From Tanticharoenia sakaeratensis NBRC 103193 (GTDB lineage Bacteria; Pseudomonadota; Alphaproteobacteria; Acetobacterales; Acetobacteraceae), in assembly GCF_000963885.1 (NCBI RefSeq), contig NZ_BALE01000031.1, positions 45,708 to 109,707 on the forward strand: 64,000 nt of DNA, given 5' to 3'. Both the position numbers and the translations under genes were made by a program. A model generated the notes under the pieces. That model was not told where the DNA came from and did no database searches. It worked only from the letters and a program-made list of their open reading frames with translations. Shown one piece after another: positions 43,003 through 51,908 of the stretch. The first letter of the stretch is position 1. Each line of letters begins with the position of its first letter.

Positions 43003-46000
43003 ATGATGACGACACGACGAGGCGGGCTGGCTTTGAACACGACCGAACGATCCGAGACCCCGAATACGCCTGTCCGCACCCTGTCCGACCCCGCATCCCG
43101 CACTCTCTGTCGCCGCACACCACGCGCTGTCTGGCTGACAGCGACGGCCCTGGGCCTGTTCGCGTTCAATGTCGCGGCTATCGCCCAGACCGCCCCGATC
43201 CCCGCCCAGGCAACGGCTTCGCCGCCGGCGCAGCAGGGCGCCGGTTCCCCATCGCCCGTCACGACCGCCGCATCGACGTCCCAGACGCAGGCCACGACCC
43301 CGCCGGCTGCCGCCGACAGCACCACGTCCGCGGCACACGCCAGCACTGCGCATCCCGCCCAACCGTTGACCCCGGAGCAGGAAGCGGGCCTGCGCGAACG
43401 TGCGGCGGCTGCACAGGCTCACGCTGAAGCCGAGGCACTGGCCCGAGCGAAGGCCAGCCAGGCACAGACGAACGGCGGCACGTCACAAGGCGCATCCCCC
43501 GCCTCGAATCCGGCACAACCCGGTCAGACAGCCCGGCCATCTCAGCCGCCGGCCAGCCAACCCAACGCGCCCGCTTCCGGCACCTCGAGCTCGGGCAGCA
43601 CACATTCTGGCGCCCCGGATTCTGGCACTCCGGATTCCGGTGCTCCGACGACTGGCAGCGCGACGTCCGGCAGGCCGGCTGCAAACCCGACGGGCCCGAC
43701 GCCGCCGCCTTCCACGGAGCAGCCTTCCCCATCTGCTGCACCGACAGCTCCGGCATCGCCTGCTCCTGATGGGTCGCCCCAGGGAAGCACCTCGGCCACC
43801 GAGCCCGCCGGCCAGCCGACGGCAGAGCAGGCAGCGCCGCAGTCGCCAGCAGGTCCGACATCGACCCAACCACCTTCGCCTCCTGCGGGACAGACGTCCG
43901 CCGCACCGCCGCAGCCGTCAACCGCGTCTCCGGGATCTCCCACGAACGGTGCTCCGAACACGGCGCCTGCCCATGCATCGAGCCGGGGCACTTCAGAACC
44001 GGGTGCTGCGACGTCCACGTCTTCGGCCAGCGTGTTGCAGCAGCCGCCTTCCAGGACGGTCTCGCAAGCTGACGTGCCGCAGGATCTGCGGCCGCCTTCG
44101 ATCGCGCTTGGCGGCCTGTTCGATGCCATCGGCGCGGATCGTCTGTTTCCCGATGCCAAGACCGCTGCGGATGCGATCCCTGACGAGGCGCCGTCGGATC
44201 TCGTGCGCGACTGGAACACCCAGAAGGAGAACCCGCATTTCAGCCTGTCGGAGTTCGTCAAGCAGCATCTGGCGATCGCGCCGACGAAGTCGGTCTCCTA
44301 TCGCCACAAGGCCGACGAAAGCATCTTCGACTACATCTCCGGCATGTGGGACGTGCTGACGCGCCAGCCGGATACGCCTGTCGCCTATTCGTCGCTGTTG
44401 CCGCTGCCCTACCCTTATGTCGTGCCGGGCGGGCGCTTCTCCGAGCTGTATTACTGGGACAGCTATTTCACCATGATCGGGCTGTATGAGAGCCAGCGCG
44501 TCGATCTCATGCGCGGCATGGTAAAGGACATGGCGTCGCTGATCGACCGCTATGGTCATATCCCGAATGGCACCCGCACCTATTATCTGAGCCGCTCGGA
44601 GCCCGCGTTCTTCGCCCTGATGGTCGACCTGCTCGCCCAGCATGACGGACAGGCGACCTACACGACCTATCTGCCCGAGCTCCAGCGCGAGCACGACTAC
44701 TGGATGGACGGCGCGGGTGACGTCGCACCGGGCCATGCCTATCGCCATGTCGTGCGCCTGTCGGACGGAACGCTGCTCAACCGTCACTGGGACGACATGG
44801 ACAGCCCGCGCGACGAAAGCTATCCGCAGGATATCGCGACCGCCGCGCGGTCCGGACGGCCGGTCAAGACGGTCTACCGCGACCTGCGGGCCGGGTCCGA
44901 GACGGGCTGGGACTTCTCCTCCCGCTGGCTCGCGGACGGGCACGACCTCGCCTCGATCCATACGACGGATCTCGCCACGATCGAGCTGAACTGCCTGATC
45001 GCCCATCTCGACCAGACGCTGGCCCACGCCTACGACCTCAAGGGAGACGGCAGCCGCGCCGATCTTTATCTCGCAACCGCACAGGCCCGGATCGCCGTCA
45101 TCCAGCGCGTGTTCTGGGACGAGAAGCGACGCGCCTTCTATGATTACGACTGGAAGGCCGGACATCTGACCGACGTCCTGTCGAGCGCCACGGTCATGCC
45201 GCTGTTCCTGCGCATGGCAACGCCCGACCAGGCCAGACAGGTCGCGCAGACCGTGCAGGACCGCCTGCTTCATGCGGGCGGCCTGACCGCGACCGACCAT
45301 ATCTCCGGCCAGCAGTGGGACTCGCCCAATGGCTGGGCACCGGAAGAGTGGATGGCCGTGAAGGGCTTCGAGAACTACGGCAACGATACGCTTGCCGAAG
45401 ACATCGCGAAGCGCTGGATGACCCGTGTGATCGCGACCTACGAGAAGTCGGGCGTGCTGCTTGAAAAATACGACGTCGTCAGCCCGGTCGTCAGTCCCAC
45501 AGGCGGCAAGGGCGGCGGCGAATACCCGATGCAGATCGGCTTCGGCTGGACCAACGGCACGCTGCTGGGCCTGATGAACCGCTTCCCGAAGGATGCGGAC
45601 GCCGTGCTGCGCCGCAACCCGATCGCCAACGAGGCTCCGGTCATGCCGCTTCCGCCGGTCGATGCCTATGGCGCCAAAAGCCCCGAGGCACAGGCCGCCG
45701 CCGATGCCGCCGCCCTCAAGGCGAAGGCCACGGCAGACAAGGCCGCGCCGGGGAAGGCCGCACTGGGGAAGGCCGCGCAGACATCCGGCGGACAGGGCAC
45801 GAATGCCGCCCCGCCCGCAGATGCAAAGCCCGCGCCCGCAAACGCGCCGGCGCCCGCTGCTGCGGTAGCGGCCCCGCCTTCTGCCCCGTCCCCCCGGACG
45901 CCCGGCGACGCCACGAAACCATCGGAACCCGCTGCGCCATCGGGGACGACCGGCACATCGCACGACGCCGTGCCGTCAACGCCGAACGCACCTGCCGGAA

Positions 46001-46032
46001 TGTCGGACGGATCCGCCGCGCCTCAACACTAG
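43003..46032 (+). CDS. treA: Periplasmic trehalase (GH37) with long Pro/Ala-rich arms
   Basis: The enzyme splits trehalose into two glucoses. The catalytic domain runs from about residue 365 to 890 with PGGRFSELYYWDSY at 475-488, QWDSPNGWAP at 771-780, the acid in ETGWDFSSRW (Asp637) and the base in GGGEYPMQIGFGWTNG (Glu840). A hydrophobic export segment (about 42-62) precedes roughly 300 residues of Ala/Pro/Ser/Gly/Thr/Gln-rich sequence. A similar 140-residue tail follows the domain. Standard trehalases are about 550 residues, so nearly half of this 1009-residue protein is disordered linker, perhaps for spanning peptidoglycan. The paired arms are unusual. Confidence 0.93.
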   Translation: MMTTRRGGLALNTTERSETPNTPVRTLSDPASRTLCRRTPRAVWLTATALGLFAFNVAAIAQTAPIPAQATASPPAQQGAGSPSPVTTAASTSQTQATTPPAAADSTTSAAHASTAHPAQPLTPEQEAGLRERAAAAQAHAEAEALARAKASQAQTNGGTSQGASPASNPAQPGQTARPSQPPASQPNAPASGTSSSGSTHSGAPDSGTPDSGAPTTGSATSGRPAANPTGPTPPPSTEQPSPSAAPTAPASPAPDGSPQGSTSATEPAGQPTAEQAAPQSPAGPTSTQPPSPPAGQTSAAPPQPSTASPGSPTNGAPNTAPAHASSRGTSEPGAATSTSSASVLQQPPSRTVSQADVPQDLRPPSIALGGLFDAIGADRLFPDAKTAADAIPDEAPSDLVRDWNTQKENPHFSLSEFVKQHLAIAPTKSVSYRHKADESIFDYISGMWDVLTRQPDTPVAYSSLLPLPYPYVVPGGRFSELYYWDSYFTMIGLYESQRVDLMRGMVKDMASLIDRYGHIPNGTRTYYLSRSEPAFFALMVDLLAQHDGQATYTTYLPELQREHDYWMDGAGDVAPGHAYRHVVRLSDGTLLNRHWDDMDSPRDESYPQDIATAARSGRPVKTVYRDLRAGSETGWDFSSRWLADGHDLASIHTTDLATIELNCLIAHLDQTLAHAYDLKGDGSRADLYLATAQARIAVIQRVFWDEKRRAFYDYDWKAGHLTDVLSSATVMPLFLRMATPDQARQVAQTVQDRLLHAGGLTATDHISGQQWDSPNGWAPEEWMAVKGFENYGNDTLAEDIAKRWMTRVIATYEKSGVLLEKYDVVSPVVSPTGGKGGGEYPMQIGFGWTNGTLLGLMNRFPKDADAVLRRNPIANEAPVMPLPPVDAYGAKSPEAQAAADAAALKAKATADKAAPGKAALGKAAQTSGGQGTNAAPPADAKPAPANAPAPAAAVAAPPSAPSPRTPGDATKPSEPAAPSGTTGTSHDAVPSTPNAPAGMSDGSAAPQH

Positions 46033-46043
46033 ACCTCACATGG

Positions 46044-46331
46044 CTAGCCCATCGGATCGAGCCGCGTGATCCGAGTTACGGCGCCGAAGTCACGCAGGCT
46101 TCGGCGGAAGGCACGGGAGGGTTCGGTCAACCCATGGGCGTCCAGCATTTCGATGGACGCCCACCGCTCGATCAGGACGAAACGCCCCATCTGATCGCGG
46201 TCGCGATATCCTGCGTAGAACTGACAGCCGGGATGGGTCCGCGCATGGGCGACCGAGCGGACGATCGCGAGTTCCGCTTCCCCCGCCAGCTCTTCAGGCA
46301 CCTCGATGACGGCATTGAGTTCGACGGTCAT
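46044..46331 (-). CDS. Antibiotic biosynthesis monooxygenase (ABM) domain protein
   Basis: 95 residues forming one ferredoxin-like ABM domain: MTVELNAVIEVPEE, HARTHPGCQFYAGYRDRDQ, RFVLIERWASIEMLDAHG. Relatives are cofactor-free monooxygenases, haem-degrading enzymes or quinol-metabolising proteins such as YgiN. GGGAGG four bases before ATG 46331 fixes the start. It converges on the trehalase gene with an 11-base gap. Confidence 0.88.
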   Translation of the reverse strand: MTVELNAVIEVPEELAGEAELAIVRSVAHARTHPGCQFYAGYRDRDQMGRFVLIERWASIEMLDAHGLTEPSRAFRRSLRDFGAVTRITRLDPMG

Positions 46332-46443
46332 GGTGCCTCCCGGCCTCGTTCGTTGCTGATGCTCGGCAAGAACCGACCGGAAGCCATGTCGGTTGCGCAT
46401 GCCCGGTCGCCGCGTGATGCGAACTGTGCCAAGGATCGGTGCA

Positions 46444-47100
46444 ATGACATCCGGTTCCGACCCTGTTGCCCCCCTGCCCCCGACGCGGGCTCGCCTCTGG
46501 CGGCCGCTGGCACTGATCATCGTCCTGGCCGGGCTCGCCTGGGGTGTGCGGTTCCTGCCCGGCGTGCGGCACTGGATCGAACTGGCGGAGGCCGGGCATC
46601 TGCCGATGGGCTGGCTGCTTGCCGGCGGCATTCTCTACTGCGCGCTCGGCCTGCCCCGTCAGGCCTTGAGCCTTGCCTGCGGGCTGACCTGCGGCACCGC
46701 CATCGGGATGATCGTGGTCAGCATTGCGACCGTGCTCGGCAGTGCGATCGCCTACGGCGCCGCGGCCTTCGGCATCCGCCCCCGGCACGGCACGGGCCGC
46801 ATCGGCGCCTTGCGGGCGCGACTGGCCGCACGTCCGTTCCGGGCCGTTCTGACGTTGCGCCTGATGCCGGTCGGATCGGCATTTCTGGTGAATATCGCCT
46901 CCGGGGCGGCACGGATCGGCTTCTGGCCCTTCGTTGCGGCAACCCTGATCGGCAGCGCCCCGCAGAGCCTCATCTTCGTCCTGCTGGGTGCCGGTACGCG
47001 GATCGGACAGACGACGCAGCTCGCCCTGGCGGCAGCACTTGCGGTGGCCTCGTTGGGCCTTGGCATGGCGCTCATGCGCGGAGAGGAAAGAAAGTCGTAA
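46444..47100 (+). CDS. TVP38/TMEM64-type (SNARE-associated/DedA) membrane protein
   Basis: About 218 residues with five to six hydrophobic helices. The signature region GLPRQALSLACGLTCG and then LRLMPVGSAFLVNIASG fits the SNARE-associated/DedA superfamily, which acts in lipid or phospholipid scrambling and membrane homeostasis. ATG 46444 is chosen because AAGGATC precedes it; an in-frame ATG at 46393 is possible. Confidence 0.8.
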   Translation: MTSGSDPVAPLPPTRARLWRPLALIIVLAGLAWGVRFLPGVRHWIELAEAGHLPMGWLLAGGILYCALGLPRQALSLACGLTCGTAIGMIVVSIATVLGSAIAYGAAAFGIRPRHGTGRIGALRARLAARPFRAVLTLRLMPVGSAFLVNIASGAARIGFWPFVAATLIGSAPQSLIFVLLGAGTRIGQTTQLALAAALAVASLGLGMALMRGEERKS

Positions 47101-47274
47101 AGAAACCAGTTGAAATCGAGGCTCGTTGGGCTATCTGACTGCGCTCGGAGGCCGGGCTATCCGTCGTTCGCGGGCATTTACCCCTGCGATGACAGGTGTC
47201 GGCCCAATGTCGCCACTTCTTGACGTCGCACGCTGCTCGGGATCGAATACGGCGATGTCCACAAGGAGCGCCCC

Positions 47275-48738
47275 ATGGCCTCTACCGCTGGAACCGCCCC
47301 TGGTGCACCCGGGGAGACGGCGGTTGCCGACGTCGCGATCCGTCCCGGCATGACCCCGCCCGGCATGGCCCCGGATGACTCATCCGATCATCCGCCCCCC
47401 CCGCCGGCCGACGCGGGCCTCTCCGCGTCCGGCCCGCCGCCGGGCCACGATCAGGATCGTACCGAAACCCATCCCCGCAGCGCCCCGAGCGGCCCGCAGA
47501 TCAAAGGCTGGCTGCCGCTTCTGCTTGGCTTCCTGACGGCCGTCGGACCGGTTTCGACCGACATCTACCTGCCGGCCTTCCCCGACCTGGAGCGCTCGTT
47601 CCATTCCGGCACGGGCTCCGCGAGCATGACGCTCTCGGCCTGGATGATCGGGCTGGCGCTCGGACAGATCACCATGGGGCCGCTGTCGGATCGGTATGGA
47701 CGCCGCATTCCGATGCTGCTCGGCATGGTCGGCTATACGGTCGGCTCGGTCGGCTGCGCGATCTCGACCAATATCTGGGAAATGTGCGCCTTCCGCCTGA
47801 TCGCGGCCATCAGCGCCTCGTCCGGCATCGTGATTCCGAGCGCCTGCGTGCGCGATCTTTCGACGGGGAACGCTTCGGCCAAGCTGATGTCCAAGCTCAT
47901 CCTGATCCAGGGCGTGGTGCCGATCCTGGCGCCGATGCTGGGTGGCCTTGCGCTGAGCGTCGTGAGTTGGCGCGCGATCTTCTGGGCATCTGCGATCTAC
48001 GGCCTGCTGTGCTGCGTGCTGCTGTGGTCGATCTTTCCCGAGACGCTGGGCCGCGAGAATCGGCGCGAGCTGCATCCGGTCCACCTCATTCACCGCTATC
48101 TCGGCATCGCGACGACACGCAGCTTCCTCAGCAACGGCCTGATCTGGGGCTTTTGCGGCTTCCTGTCCTTCACCTATCTGACGGCAGCGCCCACGGTCTT
48201 CGAGCACATCTTCCATCTCTCGCCGTTCCACTACGGCATCCTGTTCGGCGTGTTCGCGGTCTGCATGATCGGCGCCTCGCAGATCAATGGCATGCTGGTC
48301 GGGCACGTCGAGGCGCCCACGATGCTGACCTATGCCCTGGGCTTCGTCGTCTTCGGCACGCTGTGCCTGCTGGCGGCCTCGATCTATTCGGTCGAGGTCA
48401 CGCGGCACGGTCATTTCGCGCCGATCCTGATGCTGCCGATCATCATCTGCATGATGCTGGCGCTGGGGCCAACCGGCGTGATCGGGCCGAACGCCATGGT
48501 GGGCGCGCTTTCCGAACAGTCGCAATATGCCGGCTCCGCTTCGGCGCTGGCCGGAACATGGCAGTATGCCCTGGGCTCGCTCGCCAGCGGGATCATCGGC
48601 ATGCTGCCCGCGGAAACACCGGTCCCGATGGCAGCCCTCATGCTCTTCGGCGCGTTTGCGATGCTGTTCTTCGCCTTCCTGCGTCCGAAGTCCGAAACGC
48701 TGCCCACGCCTGATCCGTCGGTTGCGACGCCCCATTGA
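47275..48738 (+). CDS. Bcr/CflA-family multidrug MFS transporter with long N-terminal tail
   Basis: 487 residues. After about 78 residues of Pro/Gly/Ala/Asp-rich, probably disordered cytoplasmic sequence (with a five-proline run), the transporter begins at GWLPLLLGFLTAVGPVSTD. Signatures are GPVSTDIYLPAFP, GPLSDRYGRRIP and SACVRD. The family exports antibiotics and small metabolites by proton antiport. AAGGAG seven bases before ATG 47275 supports the tail being translated. It is a paralogue of the gene at 7900-9144, which lacks the tail. Confidence 0.9.
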   Translation: MASTAGTAPGAPGETAVADVAIRPGMTPPGMAPDDSSDHPPPPPADAGLSASGPPPGHDQDRTETHPRSAPSGPQIKGWLPLLLGFLTAVGPVSTDIYLPAFPDLERSFHSGTGSASMTLSAWMIGLALGQITMGPLSDRYGRRIPMLLGMVGYTVGSVGCAISTNIWEMCAFRLIAAISASSGIVIPSACVRDLSTGNASAKLMSKLILIQGVVPILAPMLGGLALSVVSWRAIFWASAIYGLLCCVLLWSIFPETLGRENRRELHPVHLIHRYLGIATTRSFLSNGLIWGFCGFLSFTYLTAAPTVFEHIFHLSPFHYGILFGVFAVCMIGASQINGMLVGHVEAPTMLTYALGFVVFGTLCLLAASIYSVEVTRHGHFAPILMLPIIICMMLALGPTGVIGPNAMVGALSEQSQYAGSASALAGTWQYALGSLASGIIGMLPAETPVPMAALMLFGAFAMLFFAFLRPKSETLPTPDPSVATPH

Positions 48739-48761
48739 GACCACGCCCCTGACAACTCGTG

Positions 48762-49160
48762 ATGGACATGCCTGACACAGCTTCCGCCTCGTCCCCGCAG
48801 CGCCGTGCCCTTGTGGTTGAAGACGATCCGGCCATCGCGCTGATCGTCGAGACGATCCTCGGTGCCGCGGGCTTTGCCATCGATCTTCGGGAAACAGGCG
48901 AGGCGGCCCTCGAGGCGGCCCCCGCCGATCTTCTGGTGGCCGATCTGACCTTGCCGGGGGCCGTTGGCGGGGTCGCGCTGTCGCATCGGTTGCGCGACCG
49001 GAAGCCGGATCTGGCCGTGATCTACATGTCAGGCGCTATCGATGACGATGCGGGGCCCGACGGGGCCGTAGCAGGGGCTGCCCTGATCGGCAAGCCGTTC
49101 CGCCGCGCGCGCCTGCTGGCGGCTGTCGAGGAGGCATTCGCCAGCCGTCCTGCCGCCTGA
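48762..49160 (+). CDS. Stand-alone response-regulator receiver domain
   Basis: 132 residues containing only a receiver domain. The acidic pair is in VVEDDP, the phosphorylated Asp is residue 61 (VADLTLPG), the switch Ser is in YMSGAI and the conserved Lys in IGKPFR. No output domain or sensor kinase is adjacent, so it should act by protein contact in a phosphorelay or stress pathway. Start choice is open among GTG 48759, ATG 48762 and ATG 48768. Confidence 0.88.
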   Translation: MDMPDTASASSPQRRALVVEDDPAIALIVETILGAAGFAIDLRETGEAALEAAPADLLVADLTLPGAVGGVALSHRLRDRKPDLAVIYMSGAIDDDAGPDGAVAGAALIGKPFRRARLLAAVEEAFASRPAA

Positions 49161-49178
49161 GCCGATCATCCGATCGGC
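49161..49178 (+). terminator. Small hairpin after the receiver gene
   Basis: GCCGATC and GATCGGC pair perfectly around a four-base loop directly after the stop codon. No T-run follows, so termination is only possible, not clear. Confidence 0.35.
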
Positions 49179-49290
49179 GGGCATCTGTGTTCCGGCGGCC
49201 GTCTCTGGTATGGAGCGGCGAACGCCGCGGACGCGGCACGGGACCGCGCGTCCTGATCAGTTCCCGAAGCCATTCCAAGGATAGACAACC

Positions 49291-49857
49291 GTGAGCGATG
49301 TGACCGAGACAGGGATGCCAGTGGGCGCCATGACGCAGGAACTGGACCTGAAGCGGTATATCCGCCACGTCCCGGATTTCCCGAAGCCCGGGATCCTGTT
49401 CTACGACATCTCCACCCTGCTGCGGAACGCCGATGCCTGGCAGGTCGCGACCGGCAGGCTCGCCCGCGCGATCGCACCATGGCAGCCGGACCTGCTCGCG
49501 GGCATCGAAAGCCGCGGCTTCCTCACCGCCGCCCCGATCGCGACCCGTTTGGGCTGCGGCTTCACCATGCTGCGCAAGCCGGGCAAGCTCCCGGGCGAAA
49601 CCGTGACGCTGACCTACGACCTCGAATATGGCTCGGACTCGCTCGCCATTCAGGCCGATGCGGTCAAGCCGGGCCAGCGCGTGGTCGTACTGGACGACCT
49701 GCTGGCGACCGGCGGCACGCTTGCGGCATCGGTGCAGCTCCTGCGCAAGGTCGGCGCCGAAGTCGTCGGCGCGTCGGTCCTGATCGAGCTCGAAAATCTG
49801 GGCGGCCGCCGCAAGATCGACGTGCCGCTGCATACCCTGATCTCCTACGAAAGCTGA
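49291..49857 (+). CDS. apt: Adenine phosphoribosyltransferase
   Basis: Salvages adenine with PRPP to give AMP. 188 residues, slightly long because of the N-terminal 16. The sequence has [15 protein letters not shown], the substrate loop [18 protein letters not shown] and the PRPP-binding motif [13 protein letters not shown]. The GTG start has AAGGATAG before it; later in-frame ATG codons are alternatives. It leads a three-gene run with the GNAT and nitroreductase genes. Confidence 0.94.
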   Translation: MSDVTETGMPVGAMTQELDLKRYIRHVPDFPKPGILFYDISTLLRNADAWQVATGRLARAIAPWQPDLLAGIESRGFLTAAPIATRLGCGFTMLRKPGKLPGETVTLTYDLEYGSDSLAIQADAVKPGQRVVVLDDLLATGGTLAASVQLLRKVGAEVVGASVLIELENLGGRRKIDVPLHTLISYES

Positions 49858-49864
49858 CACGCCG

Positions 49865-50470
49865 ATGCCGGTCGAGATCCGCCCCGTCCGTCTGGCCTCC
49901 GACTATGCCACCCTCGAACCGCTTGCCGCCGCCCACGCGGACGGGCTGCGGGCGGCCGTGCGGGACGGCGCGATCTGGGACACGCCGTTCACCTGGGTGC
50001 CACGTCCGGAAGACATGGACGCGGAAATCGACCGGCGGCTGGCTCTTCAGGCCAGCGGCATGATGCTGCCGTTCACCGTCCTGACGCCGGACGGCCGGAT
50101 CGCCGGCATGACGACCTATCTCAATATCGATGCCGTAACCCCGCGCGTTGAAATCGGGGCGACGTGGTATGCGAAAAGCGTTCAGGGCACATCGCTCAAC
50201 CCGGGCGCCAAACGCCTTCTCCTGGGTCACGCATTCGAGACGCTGGACTGTCTTGCCGTCGAACTGCGTACCCACCATCTGAACCAGCGTTCCCGCCGCG
50301 CGATCGAGCGTCTGGGCGCGCGTCTGGATGGTGTGCTGCGCCATCACATGCGCATGCCTGACGGCACGTTGCGCGACACCTGCGTCTACAGCATCACCCA
50401 GATCGAATGGCCGGCTGTCCGCACCCTGCTGGACGCGCGCCTTTCGGCCCACGCGAAAGATCTTCCATGA
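49865..50470 (+). CDS. GNAT-family N-acetyltransferase (RimJ/RimL-like)
   Basis: 201 residues. The arrangement TYLNIDAVTPRVEIGATWY, then GAKRLLLGHAFE and VELRTHHLNQRSRRAIERLG, is that of RimL-type acetyltransferases that use acetyl-CoA to modify protein N-termini or small amines. The gene begins seven bases after the apt stop, and its own stop overlaps the next start. The substrate is unknown. Confidence 0.88.
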   Translation: MPVEIRPVRLASDYATLEPLAAAHADGLRAAVRDGAIWDTPFTWVPRPEDMDAEIDRRLALQASGMMLPFTVLTPDGRIAGMTTYLNIDAVTPRVEIGATWYAKSVQGTSLNPGAKRLLLGHAFETLDCLAVELRTHHLNQRSRRAIERLGARLDGVLRHHMRMPDGTLRDTCVYSITQIEWPAVRTLLDARLSAHAKDLP

Positions 50471-51309
50471 CCGGACGACGCGCCCCCGAAGCCTGGGCCT
50501 CCTTGTGGACTGCACGCTATCGCACGCCGCCCGGCTCCGGAATCGCGCCGGCCGCTATCAACGAGACGATCGCGACACTTCTGGCCCATGCCTCCGTACG
50601 CGCCTTCCTGCCGGATGCGCTGCCCGCCGGCGCGCTCGAGGCCGCCATCGCCGCTGCGCAATCGGCGGCAACCTCCTCGAACCTGCAGGCCTGGAGCGTG
50701 GTCGCGATCGAGGATCCGGCCCGGCGCGCGCGGTTTGCCGCCCTGTGCGGCAACCAGCGACACATCGAACAGGCCCCCGTATTCCTCGCCTTCATCGCGG
50801 ATCTCTCCCGCCTGCGCCGCATGGCGGAGCGTGCGGAACACCCGCACGAGGCTCTGGATTACACCGAGAGCTTCATCGTGACCGCGGTCGATACGGCGCT
50901 CGCGGCCCAGAACGCGGTTGCGGCATTCGAATCCATGGGCCTCGGCACCGTCTATATCGGCGGCCTGCGCAACGATCCCGAAGCCGTGGCGCGCGAACTG
51001 GATCTGCCGCAGGGTGCATTCGGCTTGTTCGGCCTGTGTGTCGGTCATCCCGATCCGGATCGCAGCGCGGACATCAAGCCGCGCCTGCCTCAGGCAGCCG
51101 TCCTGCATCGCGATCGCTACCATGCGGGTGCCGAGCCCGGCCTGATCGCGCAATATGACGAGACTGCCGACGAGTTCCAGCGCGAGCAGGGCCTGCCGTC
51201 GCGTGCCTGGTCCACAACGATGATCATGCGTATTGGAACGGCGGCCGGGCTGCATGGTCGGGACAGGATGCGCAGCGTTCTGGCGCGACTGGGCTTTGCG
51301 CTGAAATAG
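50467..51309 (+). CDS. NADPH-dependent nitroreductase/flavin oxidoreductase (NfsA/FRP type)
   Basis: 280 residues. The flavin-binding features of the NfsA group are present: HASVRAFLPDALP, AAQSAATSSNLQAWSVVAI, ESMGLGTVYIGGLRN and FGLFGLCVGHPD. These FMN enzymes reduce nitroaromatics, quinones or free flavin in the cytoplasm. Translation starts in the ATGA overlap with the acetyltransferase, so the two are coupled. Confidence 0.9.
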   Translation: MTGRRAPEAWASLWTARYRTPPGSGIAPAAINETIATLLAHASVRAFLPDALPAGALEAAIAAAQSAATSSNLQAWSVVAIEDPARRARFAALCGNQRHIEQAPVFLAFIADLSRLRRMAERAEHPHEALDYTESFIVTAVDTALAAQNAVAAFESMGLGTVYIGGLRNDPEAVARELDLPQGAFGLFGLCVGHPDPDRSADIKPRLPQAAVLHRDRYHAGAEPGLIAQYDETADEFQREQGLPSRAWSTTMIMRIGTAAGLHGRDRMRSVLARLGFALK

Positions 51310-51908
51310 CGCGTCGCGATGCGGAGGCCCCATGACGGGGTGCTGATTCGCACCCTTTCCATGGCTCTGGCGTGTCATGGGCGCCCAGGCGCTCTCCGGG
51401 CGTTGATCGCGCTGGATGATGCTTGTCTCGTAGCCCAGGCGCTGTCTTCCATAGGCTCGCCGCTGATAAGCGCGCCGAGACGTATCGTCCTCTTCCAACG
51501 GAAATCCGTCCGGGGCGTCTGATCGAGCACGCTCTGCCGTGTCTGTGCTGACCGGGAATTGCTGAGGCCTCTACGAGGGTCTACCGCATTTGGGACGCCG
51601 CGATCAGTTCCTGACCTTGCCGACCAGACCCGGAAATGGACCTGACGGAACATCGTCATGATGCGCGGCGAGGCGGTCATGAGAGGCCAGCGTTCAGCCA
51701 TTGAAAGTCAGGATCAGAGTTTGGGGAAACCCGCCAGCGTCATGCCGGGTGGTTTTCACGGTCACCCGTTGGCCGCGCCGATTTCGATGCGCCGGCTCGG
51801 TTCGAGCTGCATGGATGTCGTCGGATCCCGCCCGGTTATCGGGCAGGATCCGCGCTGGCGACCGGGTCGAAACCCGCCGCTGCTTGCAAAAGCGCCGAGC
51901 GCCCGGTC
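51310..51908. other. Intergenic stretch without a supported gene
   Basis: About 600 bases between the nitroreductase and propeller genes. Short frames on both strands lack domains and ribosome-binding sites. It may contain decayed sequence. No repeat or hairpin stood out. Confidence 0.4.

Noticed and set aside
43200..44090. Possible repeat array or CRISPR in the trehalase N-terminal arm
   Set aside because: Low-complexity Pro/Ala/Ser/Gly codons without fixed repeat and spacer lengths; it is a coding linker.
43993..45963. 656-residue open frame on the minus strand
   Set aside because: Antisense to the trehalase, whose GH37 signatures are unmistakable.
47380..48744. 454-residue open frame on the minus strand
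   Set aside because: Antisense to the second Bcr/CflA transporter.
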